DNA of 64,000 nucleotides. Source: Marivirga tractuosa DSM 4126 (GTDB lineage Bacteria; Bacteroidota; Bacteroidia; Cytophagales; Cyclobacteriaceae). The stretch covers positions 186,001 to 250,000 of the forward strand of contig NC_014759.1 of the NCBI RefSeq assembly GCF_000183425.1. The letters are read 5' to 3'. Below the pieces are notes generated by a model. The model saw nothing but the letters and a program-made list of their open reading frames with translations, did not search any database and was not told the origin of the DNA. The position numbers and the translations under genes were made by a program. Every line of letters begins with the position of its first letter. Positions within the stretch are counted from its first letter, which is position 1. Shown piece by piece: positions 39,314 through 48,700 of this stretch.

Positions 39314-40000
39314 TCATTCATTCTTTTTGACCCAAAGCGTATAGCCAATTTTTAAGCCCAAAGTTAAATGGGTGACAATGGATTCTCCTTCAAATAAATC
39401 AGGCTGTGGAAGCCATTCTACCCAAACTTCAGCGCCCTCTACAGGATTGACCACATCAGTATAGGAGATTGTTCTTTTTGCAAAACCAATACCTCCATAA
39501 AAATCAAAATGTAGGCGATCTAATGCAATAAAATTAACGCCTCCTTTAAGATGAGCACCTGTTTTGCGTTTGCTAAAACTTGCGCTTTCATAAGAGATGC
39601 CAACATAAGGATCTTCTTGTTGATACCTTCCTGATCCGAAATTGTCTCGCACATTAATATGGAAAAATTCCATAGCGGCATACATAAAATACTCCTTACC
39701 TCTATGGAAAAGGTATTTGATTTCAGGCCTCAGTTCGTAATATGCATAATCCTTTCCCCACTTTAAACCATCAATTCTTTTTCTATTGAGTGCATAATTA
39801 CCATAGCCGAAATCAAAACTATAAGCCCATTTATTCTGAGCAATATATTCCAACCCAACTCTGTGCCGAGGATTATAGGCCAAAAGCGATACTGGCATTA
39901 CTTTAAAATTTAAGGTATTGTCAATAGTAGGATTCTCTTGCGAAAAGCTATTATTAACCAATAGAATGGATAAAATGATAATAAAAAGGGTCTGCTTCAT
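39314..40000 (-). CDS. Predicted outer-membrane beta-barrel protein (228 aa)
   Basis: A signal peptide (1-20, ending NSFSQ) is followed by alternating hydrophobic/aromatic strands such as WAYSFDFGYGNYAL, YAYYELRPEIKYLF and YFMYAAMEFF, and ending THLTLGLKIGYTLWV. This is the pattern of a small 8- to 10-stranded barrel, resembling DUF3575-type Bacteroidota outer-membrane proteins. Function unknown. It lies at the left border of the defence-type region and reads away from it. Confidence 0.6.
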   Translation of the reverse strand: MKQTLFIIILSILLVNNSFSQENPTIDNTLNFKVMPVSLLAYNPRHRVGLEYIAQNKWAYSFDFGYGNYALNRKRIDGLKWGKDYAYYELRPEIKYLFHRGKEYFMYAAMEFFHINVRDNFGSGRYQQEDPYVGISYESASFSKRKTGAHLKGGVNFIALDRLHFDFYGGIGFAKRTISYTDVVNPVEGAEVWVEWLPQPDLFEGESIVTHLTLGLKIGYTLWVKKNE

Positions 40001-40146
40001 TTAAGTTGATAGTTTTTGTAAGAGATAGACACTGATTTTGGGTGGAAAGGATGGAAGGGGGATAAATTATTTATGAGAGTTGGTTAATAGCCAAACAAAA
40101 AATTATTGCTAAAGGAAAGTCAATTTTATTGTAATTCTAAAGGTTG

Positions 40147-40180
40147 TTTGATCTTGGAGTATCATAATACTTTACATTTG
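40147..40180 (+). promoter_or_regulatory. Bacteroidota-type promoter of the PLD-like gene
   Basis: TTTG at 40147-40150 and TACATTTG at 40173-40180 match the -33 and -7 boxes (TTTG, TAnnTTTG) with 22 bp between them. The start codon at 40273 is about 90 bp downstream. This also argues against the TTG at 40246 as a start. Confidence 0.5.
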
Positions 40181-40272
40181 TATAATTCGAAATGTGGCCA
40201 AACTTAAAATTTAAACATTGTTTATAATTATTCTAATGATTTTAGTTGATATATTCACATCAAAAATATTTT

Positions 40273-41055
40273 ATGGCAAAGTTTGTAACAGATGATAACC
40301 TCAACAGTGCTATTTCAAATTTAATTGAAGAAGCTAAAGAGACGTTTATTATTATCTCCCCCTTTATAAAGTTGCATGACCGACTACGAAAAAGACTTAA
40401 TGAAAAATCTAAAGATTACAATTTCATCTTAACTATTGTATTTGGAAAAAATGAAAAGGATTTAAGCAAGAGTTTAAGTATTGAAGATTTAGATTTCTTT
40501 AAGTCCTTTCCGAATGTTGAAATTCGGTATGAACCTAAACTTCATGCTAAATATTATGCAAATGAAACTTCTTCAATTTTGAGTTCCATGAACCTTTATG
40601 ATTACTCTCAAAATAACAATATTGAGTTTGGTATTGTTATGAAATCAGGTAGGTTTTCTGCTGAAGATATTGATTATGATTCTTGGAATTACTTTGACAA
40701 AGTGATTGAAAATAGCGAATTGCTTTATGAAAAAATACCTGACACTAAATCAAATACGTTTGGTTTATCCAAAAGCTATAGTGGATCAAGTATTAAAGTT
40801 GATTTACTCGATCAGTATTTTAAATCTCCGAAAGAAAATACTAATAAAGTAGGCTATTGTATAAGAACTGGTGAGCAAATACCATTTAACATAAAGCATC
40901 CTTTTTCAGAAAAGGCTTTTAAATCATGGTCAAAATATAGTGACCCAAATTATAATGAAAAATATTGTCATTTTTCAGGAGAGAATTCTAATGGTCAAAC
41001 TTCCTTTTCACGACCTGTATTGCAAAAGTATTGGAAAGAAGCAATATCTGGTTAA
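40273..41055 (+). CDS. Phospholipase D-like nuclease-family protein
   Basis: A 260-residue protein with one HKD-type site: KLHAKYYANETSSILSSMN (His-x-Lys, with Glu in the usual Asp position region and SSMN after it). The preceding sequence ETFIIISPFIKLHDRL is typical of PLD-family helicase or nuclease N-termini. The C-terminal 70 residues hold spaced Cys/His (GYCIRTGEQIPF, YCHFSGE), like the zinc-ribbon tails of PLD proteins found in defence or mobile regions. A single HKD means it would work as a dimer. Its place at the edge of the restriction/protease cluster suggests a role in handling foreign nucleic acid; that is inference. Confidence 0.75.
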   Translation: MAKFVTDDNLNSAISNLIEEAKETFIIISPFIKLHDRLRKRLNEKSKDYNFILTIVFGKNEKDLSKSLSIEDLDFFKSFPNVEIRYEPKLHAKYYANETSSILSSMNLYDYSQNNNIEFGIVMKSGRFSAEDIDYDSWNYFDKVIENSELLYEKIPDTKSNTFGLSKSYSGSSIKVDLLDQYFKSPKENTNKVGYCIRTGEQIPFNIKHPFSEKAFKSWSKYSDPNYNEKYCHFSGENSNGQTSFSRPVLQKYWKEAISG

Positions 41056-41154
41056 AGTGATATATGATATAGTAGATTAGCAATTACATTTTTGTTACAT
41101 TCAGGTTCATTTTTTACACAAAATATTTTTGTTAATATGTATTTAAAATACACT

Positions 41155-41450
41155 CTACTTCTCAGGTAATTTTAAAACTTCTATCATTTCTCTAAAATCA
41201 GTACCGTTATTTTCATACTCATTTAAGTTGGGTTGGTAGTTTTTAATCAAGTAAATAATCTCTTCATCTCTTATTTCTTCAATATTGAGGTTAATCGAAT
41301 TCTTTGTCTTGTGGGTTCATATTAATACAGATTTTTAAAACTTCATTAGTTAAATTGTGGTTAGCAATAAAACATAGAAGAATTAAGTGACGATATAAAT
41401 TAAAATTATAATTAAAATTTCCATCTAAAATATCGTTACTTTGTAGTACA
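41155..41450 (-). pseudogene. Decayed gene fragment, two frameshifts
   Basis: On the minus strand three consecutive stretches of coding-like sequence in different frames join into one sensible protein end. They are VLQSNDILDGNFNYNL, then YRHLILLCFIANHNLTNEVL and KICINMNPQDKEFD, then NLNIEEIRDEEIIYLIKNYQ and PNLNEYENNGTDFREMIEVL ending KLPEK and a stop at 41155-41157. Frame changes occur near 41401 and 41312. I do not recognise the family. It overlaps no active gene except possibly the first bases of the AAA gene. Confidence 0.5.
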
Positions 41451-42479
41451 ATGAGCCAGTTTGATTACATAAAGGAAATAGCACGCTTTGGTCTGGAAAA
41501 TGATCAGGAAAGCCTTATGTCTAAATTGAATGAATTAATCGAGCATTCAAAAAAGACCAAAAAGGTTAATTTTGCAATCCAACTGCAGTCTATTCTAAAA
41601 GAATCACTTGCCAAGCAAAAGACTAGTGGTTTAACAAAATTTGGCTCAGATGCATATCACCAGCGAATTGAAGATAAAGAACTTAGTGATATAATTCTTG
41701 AAAAATTAACTTCTGATTACAGTCTGGATAATCTAGTAGCGGAGGACAAAATTATTGAGCAACTTCATTTTTTTCTTAAAGAACATACTTCAATCAAGCT
41801 TTTACAGCAATTTGATTTACCTGTTTCGAATAAAGTCCTGCTTCATGGCCCATCTGGTTGTGGAAAAACATTAGCTTCATATGTGATAGCTGGTGAGCTA
41901 AAAAAATTAATGTACGTGGTTAATTTGGGAGCAATAGTTTCGTCCAAGTTAGGAGATACAAGTAAGAATTTAGCAAAATTATTCAGACGAGCAGCCTCTG
42001 AAGAATGCATCATTTTTATTGATGAATTTGACTCAATTGGTAAACTAAGAGATTACAATCAGGATCATGGTGAAATGAAAAGAGTAGTAAATACCATTCT
42101 GCAGCTTTTTGATTACCTACCCCAAAAAAGCATTGTAATTGCAGCTACTAATCAGAAAGACATGATAGATGAAGCTTTATTAAGAAGGTTTGACCTCAAT
42201 ATTGCTTTCCCTCTTCCCGACACTGATAAGATCAAGGATCTAATAAACTTGACCTTAAAAAGTGGACAATTCCAATTCGACAAACCTAGGTCTGTAAATG
42301 CTATCGTTAAAAAAGCCGTTGGCCTATCTTATTATAGTATTCAGAAAACATTAATCACGGCAATTAAGAGAAGTATTTTTGAACAGGATCGCGAAAACAA
42401 CAAGCCAATTGCTACGCTTATAAATACAAAGCTCTGGAGTGACTTGGTTGATGATGAGAAAATTGCTTTAAATAAATAA
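41451..42479 (+). CDS. AAA ATPase, IetA-like
   Basis: A 342-residue protein with a helical N-terminal part (about 1-100) and one AAA domain: Walker A HGPSGCGKTLA (about 132-142), Walker B IIFIDEFDSIG (about 187-197), sensor-1 AATNQKD and arginine finger ALLRRFD (about 238-246). Single-domain AAA ATPases of this size next to a subtilisin-like protease are the hallmark of the IetAS pair, reported as an anti-phage system. Here the protease gene is adjacent but convergent, with 6 bp between the stops. The ATPase probably delivers or activates the protease; this is inferred. Confidence 0.82.
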   Translation: MSQFDYIKEIARFGLENDQESLMSKLNELIEHSKKTKKVNFAIQLQSILKESLAKQKTSGLTKFGSDAYHQRIEDKELSDIILEKLTSDYSLDNLVAEDKIIEQLHFFLKEHTSIKLLQQFDLPVSNKVLLHGPSGCGKTLASYVIAGELKKLMYVVNLGAIVSSKLGDTSKNLAKLFRRAASEECIIFIDEFDSIGKLRDYNQDHGEMKRVVNTILQLFDYLPQKSIVIAATNQKDMIDEALLRRFDLNIAFPLPDTDKIKDLINLTLKSGQFQFDKPRSVNAIVKKAVGLSYYSIQKTLITAIKRSIFEQDRENNKPIATLINTKLWSDLVDDEKIALNK

Positions 42480-42485
42480 AATCAA

Positions 42486-44909
42486 TTACAATTCTAAATC
42501 ACCCTCTGCCTCAACATCTAAAGTACTAATATTTTCGAGCTCATTGATAGCAACCATCTCATCGTACAATTTATTTCTCTCTTTGCCGTTTTTCAAGGTC
42601 TCTTCCACGGTAACCACAATAGAAAAAGGATGCTCAGTATTTTTGTATTGATCGGCTTCAATCAATTGATCATTTATTTGGCAGTGGATTGCCAACTTTA
42701 ATCGGCAATCTTCATCTTCTAAATTTTTCTTATCTATCAGAAAGCTAATTTTTTGAGTATTGGAAGCAGGAATTGGTTTAGATACATACCTATTATTTTG
42801 AGACCAAGACAAAGTAGTTTTTAATTTTGATTCTATCTCATCATTTGTTTTCAAAATATCCTCAGCAGCATGGTTTTTAAAAACTGAAAATGCCATTTGC
42901 AAAGGACAGTAGGCTCCTTGGATATCTTTTACAGGATTAAAACTAAAACACAATGTTGCAGTTACTTTCAAAATACCTCTTGTCTTTCCTAAGTCTTCAT
43001 CAATATAGCCTTCTGGAAAATTTAATGGATAAACTTTTAATTCCTTTTCTTTAATACTATCCTCCAGTATTATGGTGATAGCATTTTCATTTGAATATAA
43101 ACTCATTTCATCATCAATAAGACCATGACCAGCTGCTTTTGGAATTAACTTTTCATTGCTGGCCTTTATTTGCTTTTTATTTGCACCATTAATGATTAAT
43201 GCTTTTAAAGTTTGAGCCTTTAATGAGGGATATTCTCTCTGCAACCTAGCTGCCATATTAGCTACAAGCGGAGTAGCAAAACTTGTCCCTAATTGATTGT
43301 AAAATCCTTCTGCTGGATTAGCTGACAATAATTCTAATGTAGCGTTTACATCACTTACAATGAAACCTGTAATTTGCTCATAATCTCCTCCTGCCGCAAT
43401 AACATCAGGACGAAATAAATTCTTATTATCTTTAACAAACTTTTTTGTCCTACTTTTCAAAGCACTTTTCAGGTCAATATGACTGCTTCTACTATACAGT
43501 GCTGGCCATTCTCTACCGCTTGAAATTCCCTGGAATGTTCCTCCTCTTAAATTATCTCCAGTCGCCCCCACAATTAGGTTATTCATGCTTTCTGCTGGAC
43601 TTGACAGGAATGTATTTTCTTCTTCGAAATAGTTGAAATTATAACCTCTATTTTGGTCACTATTAGCAGCAGCATTATTATTTCCTGTGCATATACACAA
43701 AAGACAATCATGCTCATGGCTAAATTTATCTAACTCATAAGCATAAGTAGAGTGTGGCTCATTTAATTTCTTAGCTTGTTCAAAACAAGTCACTAAAACA
43801 AAAATTTTAATTTCAGGATAGGCTTCTTTTGCCTTGTGCAGAAGGTCTAAAACCCCAAAAATAGATATGAAGCCCTGATTTTCGCTTAAAATTTTAATAG
43901 ACAGCAAGCGAGCATCAGCTTCAATTTCTCCTCTAAAGTCAACTTCGTAAGGCTTTTTCCCCAAAGCAGCTAAAGCTGCAACAGCAGTACCATGATTAGC
44001 ACTGTCTTCAAAGGGGCTTTCTGTAGTTAAATTAAAGTTTTTGTCATCAATAATAATTGAATTCAAAGGGGTTGCATTACTAATTCCTGTGTCTAAAATA
44101 CCAACTACTGGTAAATCACTCTTTGCTGTAACAGTAAAGCCATATTCCCTTTTTGGTATATTAAGTTCACCTGGACCAATTCTGGTTGCCAAAGCAGAAG
44201 TGATGCTGTAAATAATATCAAAATTATCTGCTATTTCTGTAGCAGTTTGATCATCTAAATCATAGACCTCTAAGACATTACTATCCTCATTAAAATCATA
44301 GCTAATTTCTCTTTCGTTCAGATATTCCAACAGGCTTTCAAATATTTGACCTTCCGTTTCAGTACCTAGCGGAAATTGAAAAAAATCAAGTAACATGATT
44401 TTCCCAGCTTCATCAAATCTAGCAATATCCGAGGTAGTCAAAAGCTTAAATTCATCTATGAAAGTAATCCTATTGTCAAACTCAATGGTGGCATCCTGCT
44501 TTTCTTCTCTTTCTATAAAGCTTTCAATTTGACTAAAAAAGTATTGAAATTTCTCCTGATCAATGACTGCAAATAGTCCCGTTTTATTAAAATTGGTAAA
44601 CTTTACATATTCTAAACCATAGTTATCATACCATGCTTTATTATATTTCTTGATTTCAAACTGATCTTGAAAATGGATTTCTATGTATTCTATATAGGCA
44701 GGTACTTCAAGTTTATCATTTCTCTGGGCTTCTCTTTCTTTTCTTGCTATTTGGTAGCCTTTCAAAGACCTCTGAAAAGCGTCAGCCATGGGCTGGTAAT
44801 TTTTTTCTTCCTCTTCATCACTATTGCCACCGCCATAATTAAATTTATGTGTGACAACAGGGTCTGCTTGTTTTTTAATATTAAGGGATAGATGGGGTTT
44901 TTTGGTCAT
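42486..44909 (-). CDS. S8 subtilisin-like serine protease, IetS-like
   Basis: An 807-residue soluble protein with no signal peptide. The catalytic triad is complete: Asp273 in VGILDTGIS, His306 in SANHGTAVAA and Ser543 in GTSFATPLVAN, with the oxyanion Asn in ICTGNNNAAAN. About 270 residues precede the protease domain and 200 follow it, both of unknown fold. A cytoplasmic subtilisin next to an AAA ATPase fits IetS. It is the last gene of a minus-strand operon: 19 bp after the membrane coiled-coil gene, itself 6 bp after the R-M gene. Confidence 0.85.
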   Translation of the reverse strand: MTKKPHLSLNIKKQADPVVTHKFNYGGGNSDEEEEKNYQPMADAFQRSLKGYQIARKEREAQRNDKLEVPAYIEYIEIHFQDQFEIKKYNKAWYDNYGLEYVKFTNFNKTGLFAVIDQEKFQYFFSQIESFIEREEKQDATIEFDNRITFIDEFKLLTTSDIARFDEAGKIMLLDFFQFPLGTETEGQIFESLLEYLNEREISYDFNEDSNVLEVYDLDDQTATEIADNFDIIYSITSALATRIGPGELNIPKREYGFTVTAKSDLPVVGILDTGISNATPLNSIIIDDKNFNLTTESPFEDSANHGTAVAALAALGKKPYEVDFRGEIEADARLLSIKILSENQGFISIFGVLDLLHKAKEAYPEIKIFVLVTCFEQAKKLNEPHSTYAYELDKFSHEHDCLLCICTGNNNAAANSDQNRGYNFNYFEEENTFLSSPAESMNNLIVGATGDNLRGGTFQGISSGREWPALYSRSSHIDLKSALKSRTKKFVKDNKNLFRPDVIAAGGDYEQITGFIVSDVNATLELLSANPAEGFYNQLGTSFATPLVANMAARLQREYPSLKAQTLKALIINGANKKQIKASNEKLIPKAAGHGLIDDEMSLYSNENAITIILEDSIKEKELKVYPLNFPEGYIDEDLGKTRGILKVTATLCFSFNPVKDIQGAYCPLQMAFSVFKNHAAEDILKTNDEIESKLKTTLSWSQNNRYVSKPIPASNTQKISFLIDKKNLEDEDCRLKLAIHCQINDQLIEADQYKNTEHPFSIVVTVEETLKNGKERNKLYDEMVAINELENISTLDVEAEGDLEL

Positions 44910-44928
44910 GATTGTAAATTTTATAGAA

Positions 44929-45741
44929 TTACTGTATGCTCTCTAATTCAACTAATTGGCGATATACTATTAACCCTAATTCGCTTAATTCAATATCAAA
45001 CCATTCATTGACGTCATCTCTTGAAATTATTTTTATAAGTTCAAAGTCAATGAAAAAGTCTAATTTCTCACTTTCTCTTGCATTAAACCCCTCTTTTTTT
45101 AAAGATTTCCTTGCTATTTCAAGGAAGGTTTTTTCCTTGCCATCTTCAATAATTTTCTGTACTACTTTTTGTGTTTTATTGATTCCAGGATCTTTAGATA
45201 ACTTTTCTGTTTCTTTATTAGCATCTTTATTTTTACCAATAAAAACTCCTTTGTCGTCATCTGTTTTGCTCTTAGCAAGCTTTTCTTCTAATGCCTCCAA
45301 TTCATCTTCTACTCTTATCCTTGCTTCCTTTTCTTTTTCAAATCGTATTTGAATAGCCTCTAATCTTTTTTCAAGATTTTCATGTACTGATTTTTTAACA
45401 ATTGATTTTGAATCTGTTATTTGATATATCCAAGGGCTTAGTCTTTTTTCAAATAAATTAACAATCAATCTTGATAGATTCATTAAGATGTATGTAGTAA
45501 TCAAAACTGCAAACGTCCACAGTATATTGATTGATAAATCCACCAAGAATTCATGATTTTCGTAGTATGACTCTATGAATTTTATTTTTTCTTTTAGTGA
45601 ATATTCATCATCAAAATTGAATAAACTGTAAATCAAGTCCCAATTTCTAATAAGCCATACAGCTAAATAAGTCCCCAAGAAGGGATTCGATATTCGCTCT
45701 TTGAAATTATCTTTAAACGATATAAATGTATCTTTTATCAT
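44929..45741 (-). CDS. Two-helix membrane protein with coiled coil and C-terminal domain (unknown)
   Basis: A 270-residue protein. Hydrophobic segments lie at about 20-40 (FLGTYLAVWLIRNWDLIYSLF) and 70-95 (SINILWTFAVLITTYILMNL). A charged coiled coil follows (about 128-160, EKEKEARIRVEDELEALEEK). The C-terminal 90 residues are helical and could be a winged helix (FLEIARKSLKKEGFNARESE). I do not recognise the family. The gene sits 6 bp downstream of the R-M enzyme gene and 19 bp upstream of the protease gene in the same direction, so it is certainly part of that operon. A membrane effector or anchor for the system is possible. Confidence 0.7.
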   Translation of the reverse strand: MIKDTFISFKDNFKERISNPFLGTYLAVWLIRNWDLIYSLFNFDDEYSLKEKIKFIESYYENHEFLVDLSINILWTFAVLITTYILMNLSRLIVNLFEKRLSPWIYQITDSKSIVKKSVHENLEKRLEAIQIRFEKEKEARIRVEDELEALEEKLAKSKTDDDKGVFIGKNKDANKETEKLSKDPGINKTQKVVQKIIEDGKEKTFLEIARKSLKKEGFNARESEKLDFFIDFELIKIISRDDVNEWFDIELSELGLIVYRQLVELESIQ

Positions 45742-45747
45742 TTTAGC

Positions 45748-48700
45748 TTATTTTATACCCCCTTCCACTATCTTAATCTCCTCTTCCGTCAACCCATACA
45801 ATTCATAAACCATCTGGTCTATGTCTTGCTCTAAAGAGGTGGTGTCAGCTGTAGGGTTCTGCTCTTTTAAATCAATGATTTTTGATACTACAGTTTCGAT
45901 ATCTACACTAATGATATCAATTATAGGAAAATTCTTAAAATAACGATAACTAGGCTCATAAAAATCACCCCTAAGCTTTGGAAGGATTGATTGAAATAGA
46001 AAATAGGAAAGTTTACTATTTAAAATCCCTAAGAAGGTTAAACTAAACTTAGTGATAATAAAACATTTTTGGTTCGTGTAAAAATCTAATTTATCTAATG
46101 TGAATTCTGGTCGTTTACAAATGTTGGGATATATGATTTTATATTTTTCAAATTCCTCATAATAATCTACTGCATCTTGAATTTCATACCATTTATACGA
46201 ACCTGTCTTTCTTCCATGCCACGATCCTTCGTGATTTTTAGGCTTTGGTTCTAATTGATTACGAAACTGTTCTAAATATCTTAAAATAGCAGGGTAATTT
46301 TTTATATCAATTCCTCTCCTAGAAAATATTAGATATTTATTTGTTTCTGGTTTTTGATATCGTTTGATATCTCTACCGGCTAAAAATGGCTTAATTATCT
46401 CTTCACTTTTAGGATCCTCTGCAATCAGATTATCTCTAATAGCCGCATCAATCACAAAAGCTTCATTTAGTCCAGTTTTTATTCCATAATATACCTGTTC
46501 ATCTACATATTCTCCAAGTGGTTTGCCTTTTGTTCTGAGTTTTACCATTAATTTTTGAACTTTACTGTCAGAAAGTGTCCAGCCTTGACTTGAAAGTTCC
46601 TCAGTTAATACTTCTATTTTATTTTTTTCGGCATATTCAACTAAGTTAGTATCAAACTTTAGAGTGCTGACATTAAGCGCTTCAAAAGCTCTCACTGCAT
46701 CAGATTTTTTTAGTTCAATAATTAATGGATAGGTAGTCGCTTCTTGAAAAACAGCTAAGTCTCCAAAATCTAGCAATCTTTCAATTTGATATTTTTGTAG
46801 AAATCCTCGTAGCTTCTTACCATAGCTTGCACGCATCCATTTATTTGGAATAATAAAGGTAAATGCACCATTTTTTTGTAGTAGCCTTAAAGCTTGTTCA
46901 ACAAAATAAACATAAAGGTCAGCAGTTCCAGTAAACGTTGAATAAGTTGAAGATAAGTAGGGTTTTATCCCTGATAGTTCTTCTTGTCTAATGTAAGGCG
47001 GATTCCCAATCACCACATCAAACCCAATAAAACTCCCTTCATCATCCAAAACTTCAGGAAACTCAAATCGCCATTCAAAAGCATTTTCATAAATCGCATT
47101 GCTTTTAATTTCCTCTATAGCAGTTTCCAGCTTATTGATATCCGTTTCTAGTTTATCAATCTGCTTTTTGCGCTTTTTCTGCTCAGTTTTGGAGACTTCA
47201 AACAAACCTTGTTGCATAGTGAGGTTATATAATTCACCAGCTAATTTGGCTTTACGCTTTATTTTGGGGTCATTTTTATTAATCTCTGTGCGGAAATCGC
47301 TTTTAATATCATTGATCAAGCGCTCCATGTCCCGCTTCTCATCCTTGCTTACTGCATTGCGGTAACTATCTACGGCATTTCGGTAAGTGCTGATATTCCA
47401 CTTGCTTTTCTTTAAAGCCTTGCTTAAATCTTCATCTAATCCAAAACGGCTAATCAGTGAGTTGCCTGTTTTAATGTTAATGTCAATATTAGGTAGGGTT
47501 TCCAATTCCCTTATTTCATAATCAGCATCACAAACGAGAGAGGAGTTTTGCACCCTGTCAGCACGCTTATAATACGCACTTTTCAACAACTCTATCCAAA
47601 GCCGTAATCGGCATATTTTCACCGAATTGGGGTTAATATCTACCCCGAACAAGCATTTTTCAATCAGTTCCTGTTTTTCATGGAACAGGGCTTCCTGCAT
47701 TCGTTGGCTATTGTCATGGGTAGGCTGGTAGGTAAACAGCCTATCCTCCAAATCAGTAATAATCAGTTCATCATTTTCTATGCTAATTTGATAATCACTA
47801 AGCGGTCCACCATTTCTATCACAAAGTATGCTCAATTCATGTTTAATGGCTATCAATTCGTTTAAAGCCGATACCAAGAAATGCCCAGAACCCACAGCAG
47901 GATCACAGATTTTCAATTCGTTTATCAATTGATTGGCTTGCGTTCGCACGGCTTTTCTACCCAAATTACCCTGCTTTATTTCCTCATGCAAGTCTTCTTT
48001 TAGCTCACCAAAATCTTTGCATTTCCAGTCGTAATGAGTGTTGAATTTCTCCACCACCGCTCTTCTGATGGTTTCTCGGCACATATACATCGTGATAAAA
48101 CCAGGAGTAAAGAATGAGCCGTCTTTATAGCCATTAATCTTTTCAAATATCAAACCTAATACAGAGGCATTGATCAGTTTTTTATTTTCCTCCTGTATTT
48201 CTTCTGAACCTTCACTGCTAAAATCATAGGATTCCAGAAAAGCGAAGAGATATTCCAGAATAGGTAGTTCTCCTGTTCTTTTTTTGCCACTACTGTCTTT
48301 CAGTACTGTGCTACGGTAAATGGGTATAGTTTCCGTAGCATCAAGCGTATCAATGTGTAATGCACGGTTTTCTAGTTCATTGGCTTCAAAAAGGCTGGAA
48401 TTCAGATAAGGTACTTTAGCAAAAGCTTCTTGAAAAGAGGGTTTTCTTTTATCGGTGGGTACGGCCAGTACGTTGAAAAATAAATCTGCTAGTTTATTGA
48501 AATTGCCTATCCGTTTCAAACTCAGAAAGGAATAGCTTTTATCTCCTTGGTTGTAGTCAAGTAATTGCGCTTCCAATAGCTTTAAGAATAGAATACGGTT
48601 TAGCCACGTAATCACCAACTGTAATCCCACGTTGAACAAACGCTCCTCCGTGTTTTTACCGTACTGTTGTGGATTGTCTAGCCGGTGCAACTCTCCACGG

